Assembly: GCF_030294945.1 (NCBI RefSeq)
Contig: NZ_AP018448.1
Location: 10,388,501 to 10,452,500, forward strand
Length of the DNA: 64,000 nt
Direction of reading: 5' to 3'
From: Streptomyces graminofaciens
Lineage (GTDB): Bacteria > Actinomycetota > Actinomycetes > Streptomycetales > Streptomycetaceae
The position numbers were made by a program, and so were the translations under genes. Of the stretch, positions 9,426 to 17,757 are shown one piece after another (positions within the stretch are counted from its first letter, which is position 1; each line of letters opens with the position of its first letter). The notes below the pieces were generated by a model. It was given only the letters and a program-made list of their open reading frames with translations. It was not told the DNA's origin and ran no database searches.

Positions 9426-9902
9426 CACGTCCCCCACAAACCGTGCCCCCGTTGGTAACCGTACGGGCCGGTGCCCGTCGGCAGCCTTCGTCGAACCGCT
9501 GTGCCGCGGACGGGAGTTGCGCCGGTGCGTTGCTGAAGCCGTCCGAAGTCGCACCTTCGGCATCGTACCTGCGGGTCGCTCGCCCTTCGAAGGGTGCCGC
9601 AGGGCTCGTCTTGCGAGGTGGGGGCAGATGGGGCGCACTGCGCACGGTGACCGAGGGTGAAGGAATCGTGTCCCAGGGCGTCCGAAAAACGGGGAGGGGG
9701 CAGAACGAAGCCCCCGATCACGGGGGAACAACCGGGGGCTTCGCGTACAGGGGGCGGCTCGAATAGCCGCACATTGAGAACGTAAGTCCTGTACGGCCGG
9801 TCGGTCAAGCCGAGTTGAAGCAGTCCAGGAAGTTCCCTCCCGGCGCTCTTCACGTGTTCAGCACATTGCCGATGGTTCGTCACCGTGCGTGACGGGTGGC
9901 CC
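9426..9902. other. 477-bp intergenic region with several hairpins, no gene seen
   Basis: It lies between the minus-strand kinase-like gene and the AAA+ gene. It holds CCGAAG/CTTCGG (9543-9560), the perfect palindrome CCCTTCGAAGGG (9593-9604), a 10-bp stem GAAGCCCCCG/CGGGGGCTTC (9707-9716 with 9733-9742), and a small CGGCT/AGCCG hairpin near 9750. The 9707-9742 element looks like a terminator for the upstream minus-strand gene; the others would sit in the leader of the AAA+ gene. No open frame here has convincing coding character. Confidence 0.5.
9707..9742 (-). terminator. Hairpin after the kinase-like gene
   Basis: Ten perfect pairs (9707-9716 with 9733-9742), with an A-rich flank on the right (AACAACC) and AGAAC on the left. 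It is 160 bp downstream of the minus-strand stop at 9903 and 280 bp upstream of the AAA+ start. The placement fits termination of the kinase transcript. Confidence 0.5.
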
Positions 9903-10511
9903 TTATTCGTCGGTTTCAGCAGGTCCCGGGAGCACCTCGTATCCCTCGCGTCCCCGGCGTACCAGAAGATCGGCGAACGGTCGGGAAGGGTCTTCGGCGA
10001 AGTGTTTGCGCTCTTCCCGGACCCAGCCGACCCAGAAGTCACTCTGTTCCGCCCCGTCCCGTGACTGCCCGCGCGCCCAGGCCTCCTCGTGCGGCAACTC
10101 CATCCACAGCAGCCGCGCCAGATACGGCCGCAGCGCGCGACGGCCCACGCCGACCCCCTCGACGAGCACCACGGGCGCGGGTGGCAGGGCACGGGCCGGG
10201 CCGAAGGCGCGCGCACGCCAGTCGTAGGGCGGGTAGTGGGCCGTCTCCCCGCGGCTCAGCGGTTCGATCACCTGGCTCAGCAGCCGGTCCGTCCAGGCGA
10301 ACAGCTCCTCGTGCGTGGCGATGTCGTCGAGGTGCAGCACCGGGGAGTCCCCCAGAGCCGTGGCCAGCAGCCCGGCGAAGGTGGACTTTCCGGAGCCCGC
10401 GTGGCCGTCGACGCCGATCAGCCGGACCGGCCCGCAGGAGGGCGGCAGGGTGCGCAACCGGGCGGCGAGGTCGTGGACGGACGGTTCCGGGGCGGTGGGA
10501 GTGGCGTGCAT
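9903..10511 (-). CDS. P-loop kinase-like protein (uridine kinase / nucleoside kinase type)
   Basis: 202 residues. A clear P-loop, IGVDGHAGSGKSTFA, lies near residue 32 and is followed by LHLDDIATHEELFAW, the position of the uridine-kinase DD motif. A later PVVLVEGVGVG strand corresponds to the Walker B region of uridine kinase/phosphoribulokinase relatives. Length matches the small nucleoside-kinase group; the true substrate cannot be read from sequence. The ATG at 10511 is the first sensible start, but the upstream Shine-Dalgarno is poor and a GTG five codons earlier is possible. It is divergent from the exported peptidase gene (129-bp gap). Confidence 0.8.
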   Translation of the reverse strand: MHATPTAPEPSVHDLAARLRTLPPSCGPVRLIGVDGHAGSGKSTFAGLLATALGDSPVLHLDDIATHEELFAWTDRLLSQVIEPLSRGETAHYPPYDWRARAFGPARALPPAPVVLVEGVGVGRRALRPYLARLLWMELPHEEAWARGQSRDGAEQSDFWVGWVREERKHFAEDPSRPFADLLVRRGREGYEVLPGPAETDE

Positions 10512-10639
10512 ACGGGGATTGAACACTTGGCTGGCGTGGCGCGGGGCGAGGTGCTGGCAGAAGGCCGCCCAGGCCGTCCATAGTGGGCGAACAGCCGCGT
10601 TTCGAACCGAGCCTTCCGGATCTTGGGGGTCATCCGCAC

Positions 10640-12106
10640 ATGACGAGCGCGTCAGAGGCGAGAGCATCGGAGCCGTCGCCCGGAACCGTGCCGGAGTCGT
10701 CCCCCAGGACAGAGCCGGAGCCGTCCCGCAGAACACTCCTGGCAGCCGCCGTGGCGACCGTGGGCTTCGTGGCCACCGGGTCTGCGGCCACGGGCCCGGC
10801 GGCTGCCGCAGCCCCGGAGGCCCCCGCGAAGGCGGCTCAGGACTTCGTGGACAACCGCGCCTGGACCTCTTACGCCGACTGGCGTGGCGGCGATGGGCAG
10901 GGCACCCACGTGGTGGCGGGGGAGCGGCCGGGGGTCGTGATCGACGCCCCGGCCGGGACCAGCGCGTACACCGATCCGCACACCGGGCGGACCGCGACCT
11001 GGGAGTACGCGACCTGGACCTCCCCCGTGCACCGGCTCGCCGTGCCCGCCACCGAGGTCATCGCCTCCTGGAACGCGCGCACCCCGGCCGGTACCTGGCT
11101 CCAGGTCGAGGTGAAGGGCACGTACTCCGACGGCACGGACACCCCGTGGTACGTCCTGGGCCGGTGGGCCGCCGGTGACCGGGACATCCGGCGGACCTCG
11201 GTCGACGGCCAGAGCGACGGCAGGAGCAGCGTGGGCACCGACACCCTCGCCGTCGACGCCCCGGCCTCCGGCCTGCGGCTCACCTCGTACCGGCTCCGCC
11301 TGACCCTCTACCGCACGCCGGGCACGCGGCTCACGCCCACGGTGTGGCGGCTCGGCGCGATGGGCTCCGACGTCCCCGACCGCTTCACCGTCCCGGCCTC
11401 GACGCCCGGGTACGCCGGCGAACTCGACGTTCCGCGCTACTCGCAGGAGATCCACAAGGGCCAGTACCCGGAGTACGACAACGGAGGCGAGGCCTGGTGC
11501 AGCCCCACCTCCTCTCAGATGATCATCGAGTACTGGGGGCGGCGGCCCATCGCCAAGGACCTGGCCTGGGTGAACCCCGAGTACGCGGACCCACAGGTGT
11601 GCCACGCGGCCCGGTTCACCTACGACCACCAGTACGCCGGCTGCGGCAACTGGCCCTTCAACGCCGCGTACGCCGCCACCTATCGCGACCTCCAGGGTGT
11701 GGTGACCCGGCTGGGTTCGCTCATCGACCTGGAGACGCTGATCGAGGCCGGCATCCCGGTCATCACCTCCCAGTCCTTCCTCGCCACCGAGTTGACGGGG
11801 GCGGGGTACGGCACGGCGGGCCATCTGATGACCGTGATCGGTTTCACCGCCGACGGCGACGTGATCGCGAACGACCCGAACTCGCCGAGCAACGAGGCCG
11901 TGCGGCGGGTCTACGACCGGCGCGAGTGGGAGAACATCTGGCTGCGCACCAAGCGGTACAACGCCTCCGCCAAGGTCGTCTCCGGCGCGGGCGGCGTCTG
12001 CTACCTCTACTTCCCGGCACGGCCGACGGTCAGGCAGCGCGCGGCGCTGGCGGCGGTGGGGCTGCGTGAGCCCGTCCCCGGGACGGCGTCCGGCGTGCGT
12101 GTGTGA
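10640..12106 (+). CDS. Tat-exported C39-like papain-fold peptidase
   Basis: 488 residues. A twin-arginine signal (PSRRTLLAAAVATVGFVATG, about 32-51) precedes an Ala-rich cleavage region, so export through Tat is likely. Residues about 70-250 form a beta-rich jelly-roll-like domain. The C-terminal domain is a Peptidase_C39_2 type cysteine peptidase: Cys287 in GEAWCSPTSSQM, His395 in GHLMTVIGF, and IANDPNSPSNE supplying the third polar residue. The target (cell-wall protein or peptide) is unknown. The start at 10640 was chosen because it places the Tat motif properly; an in-frame codon at 10583 would give a long, odd N-terminus. Confidence 0.85.
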   Translation: MTSASEARASEPSPGTVPESSPRTEPEPSRRTLLAAAVATVGFVATGSAATGPAAAAAPEAPAKAAQDFVDNRAWTSYADWRGGDGQGTHVVAGERPGVVIDAPAGTSAYTDPHTGRTATWEYATWTSPVHRLAVPATEVIASWNARTPAGTWLQVEVKGTYSDGTDTPWYVLGRWAAGDRDIRRTSVDGQSDGRSSVGTDTLAVDAPASGLRLTSYRLRLTLYRTPGTRLTPTVWRLGAMGSDVPDRFTVPASTPGYAGELDVPRYSQEIHKGQYPEYDNGGEAWCSPTSSQMIIEYWGRRPIAKDLAWVNPEYADPQVCHAARFTYDHQYAGCGNWPFNAAYAATYRDLQGVVTRLGSLIDLETLIEAGIPVITSQSFLATELTGAGYGTAGHLMTVIGFTADGDVIANDPNSPSNEAVRRVYDRREWENIWLRTKRYNASAKVVSGAGGVCYLYFPARPTVRQRAALAAVGLREPVPGTASGVRV

Positions 12107-12200
12107 CCAAGCTCTCGATCGGAAACGGTCCATCCGGTGGCAAGGTGGACGGAATCGCGGGGGGAGTCCGCAGCACGACCACACCACTCAGCGAGATGCC

Positions 12201-12347
12201 ATGACCGCCACCTCAGCCACCGCCGCCCGCGTCCGTCCCCGCACCGGGGGCCCCGAGGACGACGGCCCGAAGACCGTCGAGCACCTCATGGGCTGGATCC
12301 TGGTCGTGGTTCTCGCGATGTTGGTCACCCAACTCGGTCTGCTCTGA
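12201..12347 (+). CDS. Small single-pass membrane protein, function unknown
   Basis: 48 residues: a polar N-terminal half, then one hydrophobic helix (GWILVVVLAMLVTQLGLL, 31-48) running to the very C-terminus. It lies between the C39-like peptidase and the TetR gene. The third codon positions are G/C-rich, which supports coding. The Shine-Dalgarno is weak (GCGAG, 6 bases away). I do not recognise a family. Confidence 0.55.
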   Translation: MTATSATAARVRPRTGGPEDDGPKTVEHLMGWILVVVLAMLVTQLGLL

Positions 12348-12421
12348 TCCGAACGTGTCCGAAGCTGTCCGATTCTGTCGATCTGGAGTCGAACAAGCTG
12401 GTGGTGCAGGTCTGCCATACT
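12346..12421 (+). promoter_or_regulatory. Helically phased direct repeats and putative promoter of the TetR gene
   Basis: Blocks of about 10 bp share (T)GTCCGA or GTCGA: GATCCGAACG (12346), TGTCCGAAGC (12356), TGTCCGATTC (12366), TGTCGATCTG (12376), GAGTCGAACA (12386). They thus lie on one face of the helix. A CATACT hexamer at 12416-12421 is a plausible -10 element, which would start RNA about 35 bases before the TTG at 12461. Position and phasing suggest an autoregulatory site; this is an inference. Confidence 0.4.
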
Positions 12422-12460
12422 GCGGTTGTCCCGCTGGGCAGTCGGAGACCAGGACCGAAA

Positions 12461-13120
12461 TTGAATAGTAGTCAACAGCGTGCGGTCGAGCCGCCGCGGG
12501 CGCGTGGTACCGACCGGTCGCTGGCACGCCGCGCCGAACTCATCTCCATCGGGCGGAAGTTGTTCGCCGACACGTCGTACGACGCGCTGTCCATGGACGA
12601 CATCGCGCGCCAGGCGCATGTGGCCAAGGGCCTGATCTACTACTACTTCAAGTCCAAGCGTGGCTACTACCTCGCGATCGTCGAGGACTCGGTCGCCGAC
12701 CTGATCACGTTCGCCGCGAGCGGCCTGCAACTGCCGCCGATGCAGCGGGTGCACCGCACCATCGACTGCTATCTGCGCTACGCCGAGGACAACCAGGCGG
12801 CGTACCGCACCATCGTGAGCGGCGGGGTCGGCTTCGACACCCAGGTGCACGCCATCCGGGACGGGGTGCGCGCGGCGATCGTCGCCACCATCGCCGAAGG
12901 CGCTTACGGCCGCAGCGACATAGCGCCGGTGGTCCGCATGGGCCTGTTCGGCTGGGTGTGCAGCGTCGAGGGTGCCACCCTCGACTGGATCGACCGCCCG
13001 GAGCTGTCGCGCGAGACCATGCGCGAGCTGCTGGTGAAGACGCTGGGCGGCACGATGCGGGCCATCGAGGAGATCGAACCGGCCTACTTCGCGCCTGAGC
13101 CCGCTCGCCGGGACGGCTGA
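12461..13120 (+). CDS. TetR/AcrR-family transcriptional regulator
   Basis: 219 residues from a TTG start. The N-terminal helix-turn-helix (about 22-70) reads RRAELISIGRKLFADTSYDALSMDDIARQAHVAKGLIYYYFKSKRGYYLA, shown here in outline: DDIARQAHVAKGLIYYYF is the recognition region. The C-terminal ligand domain (75-205) has no recognisable specificity. AGGA at 12451 serves as ribosome-binding site. The frame is open upstream to 12137, but that part lacks coding character and overlaps the small membrane gene. Neighbours (exported peptidase, chitinase) do not reveal the target. A possible terminator follows at 13129-13153. Confidence 0.88.
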   Translation: MNSSQQRAVEPPRARGTDRSLARRAELISIGRKLFADTSYDALSMDDIARQAHVAKGLIYYYFKSKRGYYLAIVEDSVADLITFAASGLQLPPMQRVHRTIDCYLRYAEDNQAAYRTIVSGGVGFDTQVHAIRDGVRAAIVATIAEGAYGRSDIAPVVRMGLFGWVCSVEGATLDWIDRPELSRETMRELLVKTLGGTMRAIEEIEPAYFAPEPARRDG

Positions 13121-13128
13121 GCGCCCGA

Positions 13129-13153
13129 GGTGGACCCGGGGTGAGGGTCCGCC
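13129..13153 (+). terminator. Hairpin between TetR and chitinase genes
   Basis: GGTGGACCC (13129-13137) pairs with GGGTCCGCC (13145-13153), nine pairs including one T-G wobble, loop of seven. It starts 9 bp after the TetR stop, in a 68-bp convergent gap. Confidence 0.5.
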
Positions 13154-13188
13154 GACCGACCCCCACCCCAAGTGTCTTTCCCCCGTGG

Positions 13189-14436
<1,248 letters not shown>

Positions 14437-14526
14437 CGTGACTCCGGGGGAGGGGAGCGTGGCGAGAGGGGTGGTGCCTGGACCTGCTGTGCCGATTGGC
14501 ATGAACGCGGTAGCGCGTTGGGGGAG

Positions 14527-14567
14527 ACCGTAGTGGACTAGACCATTCGGGTCAATGGTTCGGACCA
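14527..14567 (-). promoter_or_regulatory. Chitinase promoter with two DasR/chitin-response-like operators
   Basis: On the minus strand, -35 TTGACC (14555-14550), a 17-bp spacer and -10 TACGGT (14532-14527). Two 12-bp imperfect palindromes overlap it: TGGACTAGACCA at 14534-14545, inside the spacer, and TGGTTCGGACCA at 14556-14567, abutting the -35. They lie 22 bp apart. The Streptomyces DasR site (dre) and the classical direct repeats of chitinase promoters have the core TGGTCTAGACCA; each copy here differs at a few positions. This predicts repression relieved by (N-acetyl)glucosamine derivatives. Confidence 0.75.
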
Positions 14568-14790
14568 ATTCGGGTGGGTCGGCGCGCGCCGCCGAATGTG
14601 TCGTAATGAACGGTCGTTAACTGGTGACTCGCTGCTCCGGATCGGGCATACTCCAAGCGCCACAGCCTCTGATCAGCGGCTTCCGTGACCCGGGAGGCGC
14701 ATTCTCGTCTGTGGCACGTAAGTCTCGGTGGCGCCGCTCCAACCCCTGTGCGCGTCCGCCGCAGTGCCCGACAGGGAGGAGAGCGTCGCC

Positions 14791-15975
14791 ATGGCCGACC
14801 GCGCAGCGCAGCCGGTGGACCGTCAACTGCCCACGGAGGAGGCCCGGGATCTGATCTCGCTCGTCCGTGAGATCGCCCAGCGGGAGGTCGCTCCCCGGGC
14901 GGCCGAGGAGGAGGACGCCGGCCGCTTCCCGCGCGAACTCTTCGGCCTGCTCTCGGAGTCGGGGCTGCTCGCCCTGCCGTACGACTCGGAGCATGGCGGC
15001 GGCGACCAGCCGTACGAGGTCTATCTCCAGGTCCTGGAGGAGCTGGCGACCGCCCGGCTGACCGTCGGCCTGGGTGTCAGCGTCCACACCCTCGCCTGCC
15101 ACGCGCTCGCCAACTACGGCACCAAGGAACAGCAGGCCGAGCGTCTGCCCGCGATGCTCGGCGGCGGCCTGCTCGGCGCGTACTGCCTCTCCGAGCCCTC
15201 GTCCGGTTCGGACGCCGCGTCGCTGCGTACGAAGGCGGTGCGGGAGGGCGACGACTGGGTGATCACCGGCACCAAGGCCTGGATCACCCACGGCGGCATC
15301 GCCGACTTCTACACGGTCATGGCCCGTACGGGCGGCGAGGGCTCCCGGGGCATCACGGCCTTCCTGGTTCCCGGTGACGCCGAGGGGCTGAGCGCCGCGG
15401 CGCCCGAGAAGAAGATGGGCATGAAGGGCTCGCCCACCGCGCAGCTCCATTTCGACGGGGTGCGCGTCTCGGACGCCCGGCGCATAGGAGACGAGGGCCA
15501 GGGCTTCGCGATCGCCCTCTCCGCGCTCGACTCCGGGCGGCTCGGCATCGCGGCCTGTGCGATCGGCGTGGCCCAGGCGGCCCTGGACGAGGCGGTCGCG
15601 TACGCCACCGGACGGCAGCAGTTCGGGCGGCCCATCTCCGACTTCCAGGGGCTGCGCTTCATGCTCGCGGACATGGCGACGCAGATCGAGGCGGGCCGGG
15701 CGCTGTATCTGGCCGCCGCCCGGCTGCGCGACGCGGGCCGGCCCTTCTCCAAGCAGGCGGCCATGGCGAAGCTGCTGTGCACCGATGCCGCGATGAAGGT
15801 CACCACGGACGCCGTCCAGGTCCTCGGCGGATACGGCTACACCGCGGACTTCCCCGCCGAGCGGTACATGCGTGAGGCCAAGGTGCTGCAGATCGTCGAG
15901 GGCACCAACCAGATTCAGCGGATGGTCATCGCCCGTCACCTCGCTGGTCCCGAGTCACGCGGAACCAGCCGCTGA
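14791..15975 (+). CDS. Acyl-CoA dehydrogenase
   Basis: 394 residues with the full ACAD fold: N-terminal helical domain, FAD-binding middle domain (CLSEPSSGSDAASLRTKA, then GTKAWITHGGIAD) and C-terminal helical domain (QQFGRPISDFQGLRFMLADMATQIEAGRAL; VLGGYGYTADFPAERYMREAKVLQIVEGTNQIQRMVIAR, quoted as landmarks). The glutamate in IVEGTNQIQ is the expected catalytic base of short-chain members. It oxidises acyl-CoA at the alpha-beta bond; the acyl chain is not predictable, and no beta-oxidation partners are adjacent. The ATG at 14791 follows AGGGAGGAG. The last 50 bp overlap a converging hypothetical gene. Confidence 0.93.
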   Translation: MADRAAQPVDRQLPTEEARDLISLVREIAQREVAPRAAEEEDAGRFPRELFGLLSESGLLALPYDSEHGGGDQPYEVYLQVLEELATARLTVGLGVSVHTLACHALANYGTKEQQAERLPAMLGGGLLGAYCLSEPSSGSDAASLRTKAVREGDDWVITGTKAWITHGGIADFYTVMARTGGEGSRGITAFLVPGDAEGLSAAAPEKKMGMKGSPTAQLHFDGVRVSDARRIGDEGQGFAIALSALDSGRLGIAACAIGVAQAALDEAVAYATGRQQFGRPISDFQGLRFMLADMATQIEAGRALYLAAARLRDAGRPFSKQAAMAKLLCTDAAMKVTTDAVQVLGGYGYTADFPAERYMREAKVLQIVEGTNQIQRMVIARHLAGPESRGTSR

Positions 15976-16273
15976 AGGAGCTGCCGTAGGTGCCGTTCGT
16001 GGTGTATCGGTCACTCGTACCGAAGGGGCCGCGCGCCGCGAACGGAACGAAGGCGGTGCCGAACTGGTCGAGACCGCCCGGGGGCGCCACCAGCCGGACC
16101 CACTCCGGGTCGTGGCGCCCCGGCAGGGTGCGGCCCCGGTCGGCCCAAGTCCGCATCAGGGCACGGTAGATCGGCGGGTCCTGCGACTGGACCGGCCCCT
16201 GCGGAACCGATTCTGCCGGGCCGGAGACGATGAGGTGGCGTCGACGCCCGGTTACCGAGTAAGTAGGGGTCAT
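15926..16273 (-). CDS. Hypothetical protein, antisense to the 3' end of the acyl-CoA dehydrogenase gene
   Basis: 115 residues from the ATG at 16273. The protein is soluble, rich in Gly and aromatic residues, with no motif I recognise. Third codon positions are strongly G/C over the whole frame, including the part outside the overlap, which argues for real coding. There is no clear Shine-Dalgarno, and the frame is open for 27 further codons upstream, so the start is uncertain. Its last 50 bp overlap the end of the convergent acyl-CoA dehydrogenase gene. Confidence 0.6.
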   Translation of the reverse strand: MTPTYSVTGRRRHLIVSGPAESVPQGPVQSQDPPIYRALMRTWADRGRTLPGRHDPEWVRLVAPPGGLDQFGTAFVPFAARGPFGTSDRYTTNGTYGSSFSGWFRVTRDQRGDGR

Positions 16274-16503
16274 ACCGGGCAAACGCGCCACGGTCACGGC
16301 GGTCACCGCTTGCGTGAATCGCGCCTGAGTTCGCGCCGGTCCCGAACGGGGCAACGGGGGCCGCAGGCGTGTCGGCCGTGCGGGAGCCTACGCCGGATCG
16401 GGACGCACTGATCCCGCGCCGTGGCGGTCTGCACGCCAGGGCGCGGGAGTGACTGCTGCGTGGAGTACGCGAAGCGTGTGGAGCGGATGTTCCGGAGCCG
16501 ATC

Positions 16504-16522
16504 GGCCGCGGAAGCCGCGGCC
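16504..16522 (-). terminator. Hairpin downstream of the CxxC hypothetical gene
   Basis: GGCCGCGG (16504-16511) and CCGCGGCC (16515-16522) form eight perfect pairs with a three-base loop, 19 bp past the minus-strand stop at 16541. The 267-bp stretch 16274-16540 shows nothing else. Confidence 0.55.
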
Positions 16523-16540
16523 CTGGTGCAGGCCCTGGAG

Positions 16541-16966
16541 TCAGGCGGCCTGACGCCGCATCACCGGTACGCGCATCGGGCGCGAGCCCGGGCCGCCGAC
16601 GTGCGAGAACGGCTGTGTCCGCCAGTCGAGGCCCTGCGGAAGCGTCAACACGACGGCGGTGTCCTGCTCCTCAGGCTCGACGTCCTCGTCCGCGGACCGG
16701 GCCTCGGAGGCCGGACGGCCCGTACCGGCACAGACCGTGAGCCCGAACGGGTTCCACGGCGACACCACCTGCGCGTGCTCGGGCAGGTCGTCCTCGTCGG
16801 ACAGCAGGGCGATTGGCTGCGCGCAGTCCGGGCAGATGACCCGGAACAACTCGAAGGTGTCGTACGCGTCGAACTCGTCGTCCGGTTCGACACTCTCCGG
16901 CTCGGGCTCGATGACCGGCTGGAGGCGCTTGGGCGCGGTACGACCAGGGCGCTTAAGACTCTGCAT
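16541..16966 (-). CDS. Acidic hypothetical protein with a CPDC motif
   Basis: 141 residues. A basic N-terminus (MQSLKRPGRTAPKRLQP) is followed by an acidic stretch and then FRVICPDCAQPIALLSDEDDLPEHA. The CxxC could be half of a zinc knuckle; a third cysteine appears in LTVCAGTGRP, but no clean second CxxC exists. The start at 16966 has an excellent ribosome-binding site (AGGGGGAG, 7 bases away). It resembles small conserved Streptomyces proteins of unknown function. It is transcribed divergently from the Lrp-type regulator across a 267-bp gap. Confidence 0.75.
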   Translation of the reverse strand: MQSLKRPGRTAPKRLQPVIEPEPESVEPDDEFDAYDTFELFRVICPDCAQPIALLSDEDDLPEHAQVVSPWNPFGLTVCAGTGRPASEARSADEDVEPEEQDTAVVLTLPQGLDWRTQPFSHVGGPGSRPMRVPVMRRQAA

Positions 16967-17233
16967 GGGATTCTCCCCCTCGGGCTGGGCCGTGAAGGCA
17001 CTGCGGCCTCGACCACAGCAAGCACTTCCCGCCCGGTCTCGGCGGTAATCACGAGGGCATCACGAAGCCTGTTCGGGTGATGTGGTCTTCGTCACATGCC
17101 GCTCGCAGATGCCCGCTGCGGGGGGCATACCACCCGGGCGGCGCACAGCGGCCTCTCAGCCACATCACGAACCGGCCATGACCTGCGCCACTGAGTATCC
17201 GTGGAGATCACGCTGCCTGTAGGTTCTTGCGTC

Positions 17234-17674
17234 ATGGAGGAGCTGGACCGACAGATCGTGCAGCTGCTCGTCGCGGACGGGCGGATGAGTTACACCGACC
17301 TGGGCAAGGCCACGGGCCTGTCCACATCGGCAGTGCATCAGCGTGTGCGCCGACTGGAGCAGCGCGGCGTCATCCGGGGCTATGCGGCGGTCGTCGACCC
17401 GGAGGCCGTCGGGCTGCCGATGACGGCGTTCATCTCGGTGAAACCCTTCGACCCCAGCGCCCCCGACGACATCGCCGAACGCCTCGCCGGCGTCCCGGAG
17501 ATCGAGGCCTGCCACAGCGTCGCCGGCGACGAGAACTACATCCTCAAGGTCCGCGTGGCGACACCGCACGAGCTGGAGGAGCTACTGGCGCGGCTGCGGT
17601 CCCTCGCGGGGGTCTCGACGCGAACCACGGTGGTGCTGTCGACGCCGTACGAGGCCAGGCCGCCGAGGATCTGA
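17234..17674 (+). CDS. Lrp/AsnC-family transcriptional regulator
   Basis: 146 residues. The N-terminal helix-turn-helix (LDRQIVQLLVADGRMSYTDLGKATGLSTSAVHQRVRRLEQRG, about 4-45, given as a landmark) leads to an RAM/AsnC ligand domain (about 65-140) with the typical IEACHSVAGDENYILKVRV. Such proteins form octamers and sense amino acids. The ATG at 17234 gives the standard MEELDRQI start; a GTG at 17201 would add eleven residues. It lies 83 bp upstream of the amidohydrolase gene, a possible target. Confidence 0.9.
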   Translation: MEELDRQIVQLLVADGRMSYTDLGKATGLSTSAVHQRVRRLEQRGVIRGYAAVVDPEAVGLPMTAFISVKPFDPSAPDDIAERLAGVPEIEACHSVAGDENYILKVRVATPHELEELLARLRSLAGVSTRTTVVLSTPYEARPPRI

Positions 17675-17757
17675 CCGCTGCACGGTCGGCTGCGCCGGGT
17701 GCCTTGAAAGCGTGGCCCAGGTGCAGCGGGGCGGGCGGCAGGCGCGAAACTGTCCCC

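Noticed and set aside
9743..9790. Possible tRNA T-arm-like hairpin with CGAAT in the loop
   Set aside because: The loop is five bases rather than seven, and no acceptor, D or anticodon stems can be drawn around it.
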